A DNA stretch of 64,000 bases from Streptosporangium lutulentum (GTDB taxonomy: Bacteria; Actinomycetota; Actinomycetes; Streptosporangiales; Streptosporangiaceae). The notes under the pieces were generated by a model, which searched no databases, was not told where the DNA came from, and was given only the letters and a program-made list of their open reading frames with translations. The translations under genes and the position numbers were made by a program. Below are positions 48,869 to 56,927 of the stretch, piece after piece (positions within the stretch are counted from its first letter, which is position 1; every line of letters starts with the position of its first letter). Location: assembly GCF_030811455.1 (NCBI RefSeq), contig NZ_JAUSQU010000001.1:7626001-7690000 (forward strand). Direction: 5' to 3'.

Positions 48869-49741
48869 ATGACGACTCTCGGCGCCGTGTTCCGGCCCCA
48901 ACTACCTCCCGAGCGGCTGCGCGACGTGGCCCGTGCGGCGGACGACGCGGGCCTGGAAGAACTGTGGCTCTGGGAGGACTGCTTCCTGGAGAGCGGCATC
49001 GCCAGCGCGTCCGCGGCCCTGGCCTGGACGGAGCGGCTGCACGTGGGAGTCGGCCTGCTGCCGGTGCCCCTGCGGAACGTCGCGCTGACCGCGATGGAGG
49101 CCGCCACTCTGCACCGGCTGTTTCCCGACCGGGTCCTCCTGGGCGTCGGCCACGGCGTCCAGAAATGGATGGCACAGGTCGGCGCGCAGGCGGAATCCCC
49201 GATGACGCTGCTGCGCGAGCACCTCATCGCACTGCGGGCACTGCTGCGGGGCGAGCGGGTCACCACGGACGGCCGTTACGTGAAACTCGACGACGTCGCC
49301 CTCGACTGGCCTCCGGCGGCGGCGCCCGCGGTGTTCGCCGGGGCGGTCGGACCGCGCTCGTTGCGGCTGAGCGGCGAAGCCGCGGACGGAACCATCCTCG
49401 TCGCCGGCACGCCGCCCGACGAGGTGCGGCGGGCCCGCCGGCTCATCGACGAAGGACGGGCGGCGAGCGGACGCACCGACCACCACCGGGTGACCGCCTA
49501 CCTCCACGCGGCGATCGGAGCGGACGGGGCCGTGCGCCTGGCGGCCGAACTCGAACGCTGGGGCGACGCCTCGACAGCGGACGTCGGAGCCGCCGGAGAC
49601 GCGGACACGATCGCGGAGGCCGTCCAGCGACTGGCGGACGCCGGAGCCGACACCGTGGTCCTCCAGCCCACGGCCGACGAACCGGATCCTGAGGGCTTCG
49701 TGCGGTTCGTGGCCGACAAGGTCCGCCCGCTCGTCCCCTGA
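48869..49741 (+). CDS. LLM-class F420-dependent oxidoreductase-like protein
   Basis: A 290-residue TIM-barrel protein of the luciferase-like monooxygenase superfamily: LGAVFRPQLPPERLRDVARAADDAGLEELWLWEDCF, VGVGLLPVPLRNVALTAMEAATLHRLFPDRVLLGVGHGVQKWMAQVG, VFAGAVGPRSLRLSGEAADGTIL. The actinobacterial members with GVGHGVQ usually use F420 rather than FMN. It reduces or oxidises an unknown substrate. It stands alone after a MarR gene. Confidence 0.9.
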   Translation: MTTLGAVFRPQLPPERLRDVARAADDAGLEELWLWEDCFLESGIASASAALAWTERLHVGVGLLPVPLRNVALTAMEAATLHRLFPDRVLLGVGHGVQKWMAQVGAQAESPMTLLREHLIALRALLRGERVTTDGRYVKLDDVALDWPPAAAPAVFAGAVGPRSLRLSGEAADGTILVAGTPPDEVRRARRLIDEGRAASGRTDHHRVTAYLHAAIGADGAVRLAAELERWGDASTADVGAAGDADTIAEAVQRLADAGADTVVLQPTADEPDPEGFVRFVADKVRPLVP

Positions 49742-49818
49742 AGGTCGCCCGCCTCACCCTGACGGCCGTCCACAGTCTGGGGACGGAGAGCGTGCGAGGC
49801 CGTCCGGCGATGTCGCTG

Positions 49819-49833
49819 CTTGCAGATAATCCA
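49819..49833 (+). promoter_or_regulatory. 15-mer shared with the DHA2 exporter promoter (candidate MarR operator A)
   Basis: CTTGCAGATAATCCA lies 30 bp upstream of the marR start. Its complement TGGATTATCTGCAAG resembles the two adjacent 15-mers at 51083 and 51098. Confidence 0.5.
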
Positions 49834-49862
49834 CAATGGGACCAGTCGATATGCTGGGGGAC

Positions 49863-50351
49863 ATGACCGCCATGGCACCCGCCCGTACCGAGCCGGACCT
49901 GTCGTTCCTGCTGGACCACACCAGTCACGTCCTGAGGACCCGGATGGCGGCGGCGCTCGCCGAGATCGGGCTGACGGCGCGGATGCACTGCGTGCTGGTT
50001 CACGCCCTGGAGGAGGAGCGCACGCAGATCCAGCTCGCCGAGATCGGCGACATGGACAAGACCACGATGGTGGTCACGGTCGACGCCCTGGAGAAGGCGG
50101 GGCTGGCCGAGCGCCGCCCGTCCAGCACGGACCGGCGGGCCCGGATCATCGCGGTCACCGAGAAGGGCGCGGAGATGGCGAGACGGAGCCAGGAGATCGC
50201 CGACAGCGTGCACAGGGCGGCCCTGGCCGCCCTGCCCGAGGACGAGAGCGAGGTCCTGGTCCGGGCCATGAACCGCCTGGCGACGGGACATCTGGCCACC
50301 CCCGCCGAGGCGCCGCAGGCGATCCGGCGGGCACGGCAGCGCACGAAATAA
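49863..50351 (+). CDS. MarR-family transcriptional regulator
   Basis: A 162-residue protein: FLLDHTSHVLRTRMAAALAEIGLTARMHCVLVHALEEERTQIQLAEIGDMDKTTMVVTVDALEKAGLAERRPSSTDRRARIIAVTEKGAEMARR. The helix-turn-helix (AEIGDMDKTTMVVTVDALEKAGL) and wing (SSTDRRARIIAVT) are complete. The ATG at 49863 has GGGGGA just before it; 49836 is an alternative. A 15-mer in its promoter recurs twice upstream of the exporter at 51163, with a kinase gene in between on the opposite strand. Confidence 0.92.
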   Translation: MTAMAPARTEPDLSFLLDHTSHVLRTRMAAALAEIGLTARMHCVLVHALEEERTQIQLAEIGDMDKTTMVVTVDALEKAGLAERRPSSTDRRARIIAVTEKGAEMARRSQEIADSVHRAALAALPEDESEVLVRAMNRLATGHLATPAEAPQAIRRARQRTK

Positions 50352-50409
50352 CACCCATCACGAAATAGCACCCACCCGCCGGAGCGCTCTCCGCGGACGG
50401 ACGCCGAGC

Positions 50410-50961
50410 TCAGTCGACGGCGCCTTCGTCCCATGCCCGGTCGAGGATCTCCTCCACGGTCTGGGCCGAGGTCTGGCCGGAGGTGTCGAGCCACAACCCG
50501 ATGCGCGGCGTGCCTTCGCGCAGGCCCTGATCGAGCTGTTCGACGGTCCATTCCCGATAGCCGTCCTTCGGGCGCTCGAGATCGCGCCTGGCGACCGTCC
50601 GGGCGTCCGGGGCGAGAACGACAACGATCAGGGGCCTGCTGCGCACGAGCGAGACGAACCGGCCGAGCTCAGGACCGATGACGATGTCCTGCACCACCGC
50701 GGTGAACCCGGCCTCGCGGTAGGCGTCGGCCGTCGACGCCGCCAGCAGGTAACGAAGGTGGAGCTGCCGGAGGGCCTCCTGACGCGGATCGGGCGTCATC
50801 TCCGCCCTGCCGTTCACGATCATGCGGCGGAACAGGTCCCCGCGGACGTGCACCGAGCGCGGCAACCGCTCGGCGAGTTCCTGGGCGACCGTGGACTTCC
50901 CCGCCCCGGAGATCCCTGTGATCAGAACCACGGCCGGGGGGCGCTCCGCGTACTCCTGCAT
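50410..50961 (-). CDS. P-loop kinase/phosphotransferase-like AAA protein
   Basis: A 183-residue protein. The Walker A is GISGAGKS (16-23) in VVLITGISGAGKSTVAQELAERLPRSVHVRGDLFRRMIVNG; an AAA_33-type fold follows, with LVRSRPLIVVVLAPDARTVARRDLERPKDGYREWTVEQLDQGLRE. This resembles small-molecule kinases (chloramphenicol or gluconate-type) and may phosphorylate an antibiotic or metabolite; the substrate is not known. It lies between marR and the exporter but on the other strand. The start at 50961 (MQEY) has no clear Shine-Dalgarno. Confidence 0.8.
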   Translation of the reverse strand: MQEYAERPPAVVLITGISGAGKSTVAQELAERLPRSVHVRGDLFRRMIVNGRAEMTPDPRQEALRQLHLRYLLAASTADAYREAGFTAVVQDIVIGPELGRFVSLVRSRPLIVVVLAPDARTVARRDLERPKDGYREWTVEQLDQGLREGTPRIGLWLDTSGQTSAQTVEEILDRAWDEGAVD

Positions 50962-51082
50962 ATCGAGATCATCCCCCAGCGGCGCGCTCTCCGCGAGCGG
51001 CGCGCCCACCTACGTCGTGCGGGCGAGGGTGTCACCCGACGCCGGGCACGCCGGTACGGCGGTGCGCCAAGTAGATCTGAAA

Positions 51083-51112
51083 GGGATAGTCTGCAACGGA
51101 ACTATCTGCTAC
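51083..51112 (+). promoter_or_regulatory. Two adjacent 15-mers upstream of the DHA2 exporter (candidate MarR operators B and C)
   Basis: GGGATAGTCTGCAAC (51083-51097) and GGAACTATCTGCTAC (51098-51112) lie back to back. Together they also form the inverted repeat GATAGT (51085-51090) with ACTATC (51101-51106). They end 50 bp before the exporter ATG. Confidence 0.5.
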
Positions 51113-51162
51113 GGTCACTCCTGTTCCCCTTGAACGCGTTCCCTTCCGAACAGGAGACGGCC

Positions 51163-52653
51163 ATGTCGCACCCTGCGGCTCTCCCTCAACCGCCCCGCAC
51201 CGGCATGTCCCGGTCGCGCGGGCCGGCGCTCACCGTGCTGTCCGCCGCGATGCTGATGACGATCCTGGACGGCAGCATCGTGACCGTCGCGATGCCGGCC
51301 ATCCAGCGGGACCTGGGCTTCACGCCCGCCGGGCTCAGCTGGACCGTCAACGCCTACCTCATCGCCTTCGGCGGGCTGCTTCTGCTGGCCGGCCGGCTGG
51401 GCGACCTCCTCGGCCGCAAGACCATGTTCCTGGCGGGCAACGCGGTCTTCACCGCCGCGTCGTTGCTGGCCGGGGTGGCCACCGGCCCCGGCATGCTGAT
51501 CACCGCCCGCTTCCTGCAGGGGGTGGGCAGCGCCATGGCCTCCGCGGTCGTGCTGGGCATCCTGGTGACGTTGTTCACCGAGCCCGGGGAACGCGCGAAG
51601 GCCATCGGCGTCTTCAGCTTCACCGGCGCCGCAGGAGCCTCGATCGGCCAGGTCCTGGGCGGCGTCCTCACCGACGCGCTCAGCTGGCACTGGATCTTCT
51701 TCATCAACCTGCCCATCGGGCTGGCCACGATCGCCTTGGCGATCAGGGTCCTGCCGGGCGAGCGCGGGGCCGGACTCGCCGCCGGGGCCGACACCGTCGG
51801 CGCCGTGCTGGTCACCGGCGGCCTGATGCTGGGCATCTACACCGTGGTCAAGATCGAGCAGTACGGCTGGCTGGCGGCGCACACCCTCGGCCTCGGCGCG
51901 CTGTCACTCGCCCTGCTGGGCGCGTTCGTCGCCCGCCAGGCGACCGCCGCGACGCCGCTGATGCCCCTGCGGATCCTCCGCTCCCGCAACGTCTCGGGCG
52001 CCAACCTGGTTCAGATGCTGACGCTGTCGGCCATGTTCGCCTTCCAGATCATCGTCGCGCTCTACATGCAGAAGGTCCTCGGCTACGGCGCGCTCGACAC
52101 CGGCCTGGCGATGCTTCCCGCCGCGGTGGCCATCGGCGGTGTGTCGCTGTTCGTCTCCGCCCGGCTCAACACCCGCTTCGGCGAACGCGCCGTCCTGCTG
52201 GCGGGCCTGGTGCTCCTGCTCGGGGCGATGGGCTGGCTCACCCGCGTCCCGGTGAACGCGAACTACGTCACCGACCTGCTCCCGGTGATGCTGCTCATCG
52301 CGGGCGGCGGACTGGTTCTCCCGGCGCTGACCTCACTCGGCATGTCCGGCGCGAGAGCCGACGACGCCGGCCTGGCCTCCGGGCTGTTCAACACCACCCA
52401 GCAGATCGGCATGGCCATCGGCGTCGCGGTGCTGTCCACGCTGGCCGCCTCACGCACCGCGCGCCTGCTGTCCGCAGGAAACGACGAGGCGACCGCGCTG
52501 ACCGGCGGCTACCACCTGGCCTTCGGCGTCGCCGCCGCCCTGCTCGTGGCCGCCTTCGCCGTCGCGCTCATCGTGCTACGGCAGCCCGCCCCTGACGACG
52601 CCGTCCGGGACGCGACTCCCTCCGAGCCGGCGGGCCGGCCCGCGCTCTCCTGA
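51163..52653 (+). CDS. DHA2-family (EmrB/QacA) MFS multidrug exporter
   Basis: A 496-residue protein with 14 membrane segments. It has LMTILDGSIVTVAMPAIQRDLGFTPAGLSWTVNAYLIAFGGLLLLAGRLGDLLGRKTMFLAGNAVF (motifs D1 and A), GVGSAMASAVVLGILVTLFTEPGERAKAIGVFSFTGAAGASIGQVLGGVLTDALSWHWIFFINLPIG (motif C). It exports drugs by proton antiport. The ATG is preceded by CAGGAGACGGCC. The candidate MarR-type motifs in its promoter suggest regulation by the marR gene at 49863, so the three genes between 49.8 and 52.6 kb would form a resistance module. Confidence 0.93.
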   Translation: MSHPAALPQPPRTGMSRSRGPALTVLSAAMLMTILDGSIVTVAMPAIQRDLGFTPAGLSWTVNAYLIAFGGLLLLAGRLGDLLGRKTMFLAGNAVFTAASLLAGVATGPGMLITARFLQGVGSAMASAVVLGILVTLFTEPGERAKAIGVFSFTGAAGASIGQVLGGVLTDALSWHWIFFINLPIGLATIALAIRVLPGERGAGLAAGADTVGAVLVTGGLMLGIYTVVKIEQYGWLAAHTLGLGALSLALLGAFVARQATAATPLMPLRILRSRNVSGANLVQMLTLSAMFAFQIIVALYMQKVLGYGALDTGLAMLPAAVAIGGVSLFVSARLNTRFGERAVLLAGLVLLLGAMGWLTRVPVNANYVTDLLPVMLLIAGGGLVLPALTSLGMSGARADDAGLASGLFNTTQQIGMAIGVAVLSTLAASRTARLLSAGNDEATALTGGYHLAFGVAAALLVAAFAVALIVLRQPAPDDAVRDATPSEPAGRPALS

Positions 52654-52774
52654 CCACCACCACGACCGGCCCGGCGAACGCGCACGGCGCAGACGACGCG
52701 GACGGCGCGGACGGGGATCGACTCGGATGACCGGGTTCACCGTCACAGACAAAAACAAGCCGGTCTCGTGCTTC

Positions 52775-53350
52775 TCACGACCGCGAGGAGCGCCGGTGAG
52801 CCGCGACGCGCTCGCGCGTCGCGCAGCGCCGCGAGCAGTAACGGCGCGCCGGACCGCTGCCCTGGGTGACAAAAACGTTCTGGCAACCGGGTGACGCGCA
52901 GAGCCCGCCGGGCGGGCGCTGCCGGTCCCAGACGAGAACGGTCAGCACCATGCAGGACGAGGCGAGGAACCACTCACCCAAGGGGGCGTCGTCGTCGCTG
53001 TCGAGGTGAGGGTGCCACGGCGTGCCACCGCCGTGCGAGGTGAGGCGGAGCGCGACGGTGTTGCCGAGCAGGAGCCGGTTCAGGGCGGCGGCGGCGAGGT
53101 CGACGTGGTCGGCGGCGAAGACCTCTCTCAGCAGGAGGGCCGCGGCGCGCATCTCCGCGACGTCGTCCGCGGAGAGCTCGACGAGGTCGTCCTCACCGTA
53201 CTGGCGCAGCACCTCGGCGATCGTGCCGGCTTCGGGCCGCTCGACGCTCAGGGCGTTGACGAGGGCCGCGGTCCGCCGGGCGACGGTCAGCACGGAGTGC
53301 CGGGTGGACCAGTCGTCATGGGCTGGAAGCATACGGGGAATGTAACGCAT
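52775..53350 (-). CDS. CGNR zinc-finger/ABATE-domain transcriptional regulator-like protein
   Basis: A 191-residue protein. An ABATE-like N-terminal domain (TRHSVLTVARRTAALVNALSVERPEAGTIAEVL...LNRLLLGNTVALRLTSHGGGTPWHPHLDSDD) and a C-terminal CGNR-type zinc finger (GLCASPGCQNVFVTQGSGPARRYCSRRCATRERVAAHRR) with four cysteines. The family is viewed as DNA-binding regulators. The ATG at 53350 (MRYIPRM) is chosen; a TTG at 53374 lies inside the palindromes and is unlikely. It is divergent from an MFS gene with nested palindromes in between. Confidence 0.87.
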   Translation of the reverse strand: MRYIPRMLPAHDDWSTRHSVLTVARRTAALVNALSVERPEAGTIAEVLRQYGEDDLVELSADDVAEMRAAALLLREVFAADHVDLAAAALNRLLLGNTVALRLTSHGGGTPWHPHLDSDDDAPLGEWFLASSCMVLTVLVWDRQRPPGGLCASPGCQNVFVTQGSGPARRYCSRRCATRERVAAHRRSSRS

Positions 53351-53361
53351 ATTGCTGAGTT

Positions 53362-53379
53362 TTGAGTTACTCAAGTAAC
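53362..53379. promoter_or_regulatory. Two nested palindromes between the CGNR regulator and MFS gene
   Basis: TTGAGT-T-ACTCAA (53362-53374) and GTTACT-CA-AGTAAC (53366-53379) overlap by nine bases. They precede the MFS GTG at 53389 by 9 bp and the regulator ATG at 53350 by 11 bp. Overlap with both starts suggests a single operator controlling both genes. Confidence 0.5.
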
Positions 53380-53388
53380 GTCAAGCCG

Positions 53389-54606
53389 GTGATCAAGCGT
53401 TACGCGATGTGGCAGTACCTCACCGGAGCGGCTGCGGCCCGAACGGGAGATGAGATGTCCGGGCCGGCGTTGCTGCTGGCGGGGCTCGCGATCACCGGGT
53501 CCGCGTCCTCGGCCTCGTCGCTGCTGGCGGGCATCACGATCTCCGCGGCGATCGGCGGCCCCGTGTTCGGGGTCCTGCTCGACAGGACCGCCAGGCCGGG
53601 CCGCCTGCTGGCCGGGGCGCTCGCCCTGTACGGAGCGGGTCTGGCCGTGGTCGTCCTGAGTCTTGGACACCTCCCGATGGCCGCCACGGTCTCGATCGCC
53701 GTGTTCACGGGACTGCTCGGACCCGCCCTGTCCGGCGGTTGGACGTCACAGCTGCCGCGGGTCGTGTCCCCGGAGAGACTGCCTCGTGCGAACGCCCTGG
53801 ACGCGATGACGTTCAATCTCGCGGGTCTGCTGGGTCCGGCACTCGCCGGGGGCGTCGCGGGACTGTTCGGAGCACCGGTCGGCGTGGTGGTGTCCATCGT
53901 GCTGATCGGACTCGCTCTGCCCTCGGCGTGGAGGTTGCCCACCCGCCGCGATCGGGCGCGGGTCCCGGCAGCCGCGTCGGTCATCGCCGACCTGGGCGCC
54001 GGATTCCGGTTCATCGCCCGCACCCGGTCTCTCGCCCGCGCGACTCTGACCTCGGTGATCTCGTGCGTGGGCCAGGGCATGCTGATCACCTGCGGTCCGC
54101 TGCTGGGAGAGCGGACGCTGGGCGGCGCCGGTCACGGCGCGATTCTTCTCTCCGGTGTCGCCGTCTCGGCGTTCGTGGCCAACGCGGTGCTTTCGCGGTA
54201 TCCGCACTCGATCGCTCCGGACACGGTCATCTGGTGCGGCACCGTACTCCAGGCCGTCGCTTTTCTCCTCGCCGCCACCGGGCTGCCGGCCCTGCTCGTG
54301 GCCGCCGTCCTCGTCGCCGGTGCCGGTGAGGGACCCCAGCTCACCGCCTTGTTCGCCGTACGGCACCGGGAAGCGCCGGAACGCCTGCGTAGTCAGATCT
54401 TCACCACGGGCGCCAGCTTGAAGATCACCGGCTTCGCCCTCGGCGCGGCCGTCGCCGGGCCGATCGCCACCTGGTCGCTTCCCGGCGCGCTGCTGACCGC
54501 CGCCGGCTTCGAGGCACTCGCCGGACTGAGTTTCGCCGCCCTCTCCCTCGCCCGCCCCCGAGCACGTGCCGGAAAGGGTCCGGCGGTCACGACCCTCCAC
54601 GATTGA
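53389..54606 (+). CDS. MFS transporter
   Basis: A 405-residue protein with 12 hydrophobic segments. It contains LLAGITISAAIGGPVFGVLLDRTARPGRLLAGALALYGAG (motif A), GGWTSQLPRVVSPERLPRANALDAMTFNLAGLLGPALAGGVAGLFG and VRHREAPERLRSQIFTTGASLKITGFALGAAVAGP. Efflux of a drug or metabolite is likely. The GTG at 53389 leads to KRYAMWQYLTGAAAARTGDEMSGPALLL; a TTG at 53362 would overlap the palindrome. It is divergent from the CGNR regulator. Confidence 0.9.
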   Translation: MIKRYAMWQYLTGAAAARTGDEMSGPALLLAGLAITGSASSASSLLAGITISAAIGGPVFGVLLDRTARPGRLLAGALALYGAGLAVVVLSLGHLPMAATVSIAVFTGLLGPALSGGWTSQLPRVVSPERLPRANALDAMTFNLAGLLGPALAGGVAGLFGAPVGVVVSIVLIGLALPSAWRLPTRRDRARVPAAASVIADLGAGFRFIARTRSLARATLTSVISCVGQGMLITCGPLLGERTLGGAGHGAILLSGVAVSAFVANAVLSRYPHSIAPDTVIWCGTVLQAVAFLLAATGLPALLVAAVLVAGAGEGPQLTALFAVRHREAPERLRSQIFTTGASLKITGFALGAAVAGPIATWSLPGALLTAAGFEALAGLSFAALSLARPRARAGKGPAVTTLHD

Positions 54607-54693
54607 GCGGCCGCCACGAGAGCGACGGCGCGGGCAGGAGAAGACCGGTCTCCCCTGCCGCGGGCCGCGTCGCCACCCGGCACGGTGGGCACA

Positions 54694-55281
54694 TCACCCC
54701 GGCATCACGTAGACGAGCAGGAAGACGGTGGTGAGGACGAGGACGACGCCCAGGCCGAACAGGAACCCGATTCCTCTCCTGCCGGGGTCACTGAGGTCGA
54801 TCACCACGGTGTCGGCGATCACGTCGTGCAGGCATCGGCGTTTCCAGCCGAAGAATATGCACAGCGTGTCGACCAGGTTGATCAGCACCCCCGCATACGG
54901 CACCAGCATCACGGCCGGGTAGACAAGGGCACGGACTCCCGCCTGGCGGAGGTCAGGCGATTCTCCGGTTGTGCGGGAGACCACCTTCAACCGGTACAGC
55001 CGCTTGCCGGGCGTCTGGCCCCAAAAAGCGTGCTGCAGCCAGAAGTAGACGGCGAAGAGGCCGGATATCGCAACGTCGACCGGCCAGTAGGGATTTCCCG
55101 CGTACGGGTTGAGATAGCTGACGGAAATCGACTCATCGGCCATCTCCAGGTCGTCGTAGAACAGCGAGTAGACCGGTGAGAGCACTATGGAAAAGATAAG
55201 ACCGTCGATGAGGGAGGCCGAGAAACGATAACGTCTCGCGGCCAGAACAGGGGTTGTCAGGACCTGGGGGGCGGTTGTCAT
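54694..55281 (-). CDS. RDD-family membrane protein
   Basis: A 195-residue protein: RRYRFSASLIDGLIFSIVLSPVYSLFYDD, then FWGQTPGKRLYRLKVVSRTTGESPDLRQAGVRALVYPAVMLVPYAGVLINLVDTLCIFFGWKRRCLHDVIADTVVI. The GQTPGKRLxxLxVV and KRRCLHDxIADTVVI elements mark the RDD family. Three to four membrane helices. The role is unclear; some members are Na+/H+ antiporters or assist secretion. The ATG at 55281 follows a GACAACCGCC spacer; the frame upstream is longer but lacks a start signal. Confidence 0.9.
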   Translation of the reverse strand: MTTAPQVLTTPVLAARRYRFSASLIDGLIFSIVLSPVYSLFYDDLEMADESISVSYLNPYAGNPYWPVDVAISGLFAVYFWLQHAFWGQTPGKRLYRLKVVSRTTGESPDLRQAGVRALVYPAVMLVPYAGVLINLVDTLCIFFGWKRRCLHDVIADTVVIDLSDPGRRGIGFLFGLGVVLVLTTVFLLVYVMPG

Positions 55282-55579
55282 GCGAGTCAGTGTGCCGGAT
55301 GGCCTTGACGCGTGAACCGGCGCGGCGGGAGATGCGAACCGCACCGGCTTCGACGGAAACCTCGGGGCTGATTCCACCCCCTTGCCTCGGGCGGTAGGCG
55401 TGTGTATCGTCCGGGTCGGCGCCGTCCTGCGCCTCACCTCCTTACCGGTGCTCACGCCATCGGCGTCGCGGAGGAAAAGGGGACCTCGAGTTCTCGGGAC
55501 GCCGTCGTGCACGTGACCTTTCCGGCGGGGTCGGCGGGAGCGTGGGTCCTGCGGCCGTGCCGCGATGGGGAAGCATGTC

Positions 55580-56269
55580 ATGACGAGCCGGAAGACGTTC
55601 AAATCCCGCGTACGCGCCCGCATGGGCAAGACGGGCGAGAGTTACACCACCGCTCGGCGCAGGCTCCTGGAGAGCTCCGACCGGCCACCGGCCGTCCCAC
55701 CGGCCGTCCCGCCGGCCGCCGAGCCGATCAGGAGGAGCAAGGTCTCCGAGGCGACCATTCGCGAGCGCACCGGCCGAGGCTGGGACGAATGGTTCGCGCT
55801 GCTCGACGCCTGGGGCGCGACCGAGCGGACGCACACCCAGATCGCGCGCCGGCTCACGGGCGAGTACCGGATCGACAACTGGTCGGCGCAGAACATCACG
55901 GTCGCGTACGAGCAGGAGCGCGGGATGCGCGCCCCGGGGCAGGACAGCGGCGGTCACTACTACGCGAGCGGCAGCAAGACCATCGCCGTGCCCGTCGACC
56001 GGGTCTACGGGGCGTTCGCCGACACCGGGCTGCGGGAGCAGTGGCTACCCGGCGAGCTGAGGGTCCGTACGGCCACCGAGGGCAGGTCCTTCCGGGCCGA
56101 CTGGCAGGACGGCTCGACGCGGATCGTCGTCGGCTTCACCGTCAAGGGCGACGCGAAGGCGCAGGTGGCCCTGCTGCACGAAAAGCTTCCCGACGCCGAG
56201 ACCGCCGCGCAGATGAAGGCGTTCTGGCGTGAACGCCTCGCGGCGCTGAAGACGCTGCTCGAAGCCTGA
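55580..56269 (+). CDS. DUF4287 plus SRPBCC (AHSA1-like) domain protein
   Basis: A 229-residue protein in three parts: a short N-terminal basic motif (TFKSRVRARMGKTGESYTTARRRLL), a helical DUF4287-like middle (ERTGRGWDEWFALLDAWGATERTHTQIARRLTGEYRIDNWSAQNITVAYEQERGMRAPGQ) and a C-terminal SRPBCC domain (SKTIAVPVDRVYGAFADTGLREQWLPGELRVRTATEGRSFRADW). SRPBCC proteins bind hydrophobic ligands; the role here is unknown. The ATG at 55580 has GGGGAAG six bases upstream; an ATG at 55565 is an alternative. Confidence 0.88.
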   Translation: MTSRKTFKSRVRARMGKTGESYTTARRRLLESSDRPPAVPPAVPPAAEPIRRSKVSEATIRERTGRGWDEWFALLDAWGATERTHTQIARRLTGEYRIDNWSAQNITVAYEQERGMRAPGQDSGGHYYASGSKTIAVPVDRVYGAFADTGLREQWLPGELRVRTATEGRSFRADWQDGSTRIVVGFTVKGDAKAQVALLHEKLPDAETAAQMKAFWRERLAALKTLLEA

Positions 56270-56340
56270 CAGCGGCCTTTTCTTTCGAACCCGTTCCCCT
56301 CGGGACGGCACCCGCGCACCGGCGTGCCCTCGTCCGGCGA

Positions 56341-56378
56341 CGCCGTACGAGCCCATCCCCGCCGTACGAGCCCATCCC
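56341..56378. repeat. Two exact 19-bp tandem copies upstream of the DUF1761 gene
   Basis: The unit is CGCCGTACGAGCCCATCCC, at 56341-56359 and 56360-56378. It lies 33 bp before the GTG start of the next gene. Confidence 0.75.
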
Positions 56379-56410
56379 CGATTCGCTCAGAACAACCTCA
56401 GGAGAGCCTC

Positions 56411-56800
56411 GTGGAATTCAACTATGCCGCCCTCGCCGCGGCCACCGTCGCATCGTTCGTGATCAGCATGGTGTGGTACGCCGTGTTCGGCGGTCAGCGG
56501 TCCGAACCGCCGGGCGACGCGACGACCGGCTCGCGACCGCAGCCTTGGAAGATCCTCCTGGAACTGGTCCGGAGCCTCGTCGTCGCGACCGTGCTCGCGG
56601 GCCTCGCCGCAGGCCAGGGCGTCACCACGTGGACAGAGGCTCTGCTGCTCGGCGCGGTCGCCTGGATCGGGTTCCCCCTCGTGCTCCTGGTGGGCTCGGT
56701 CATCTGGGAAGGCGTCCCCTGGCGATCCGCCGCCGTCCACGCCGGTGACTGGCTGGTGAAACTCCTGGTCATCACCGTCATCGTCGGCGTCTGGCGGTAA
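56411..56800 (+). CDS. DUF1761 membrane protein
   Basis: A 129-residue protein with four hydrophobic segments (FNYAALAAATVASFVISMVWYAVFGG, VRSLVVATVLAGLAAGQGV, ALLLGAVAWIGFPLVLLVGSVIWEGVPW, LLVITVIVGVWR), matching DUF1761 in length and pattern. No function is known. GTG start after AGGAGAGCCTC. It belongs to no obvious operon. Confidence 0.88.
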   Translation: MEFNYAALAAATVASFVISMVWYAVFGGQRSEPPGDATTGSRPQPWKILLELVRSLVVATVLAGLAAGQGVTTWTEALLLGAVAWIGFPLVLLVGSVIWEGVPWRSAAVHAGDWLVKLLVITVIVGVWR

Positions 56801-56870
56801 GTGGACCACCGCATTGAAAGAAACGTCGGCAAGCCGGTGACAACGGCCGATCTCCAAACGTTAGATCCAT

Positions 56871-56884
56871 TGCCCGTACGGGCA
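56871..56884. promoter_or_regulatory. 14-bp palindrome TGCCCGTACGGGCA upstream of the secreted SMP-30-like gene
   Basis: A perfect palindrome 44 bp before the start codon. It is possibly an operator. Confidence 0.4.
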
Positions 56885-56927
56885 TTTCGGTAGATCACCG
56901 TATTTGTGACAGATGGGGTGTTCATCA

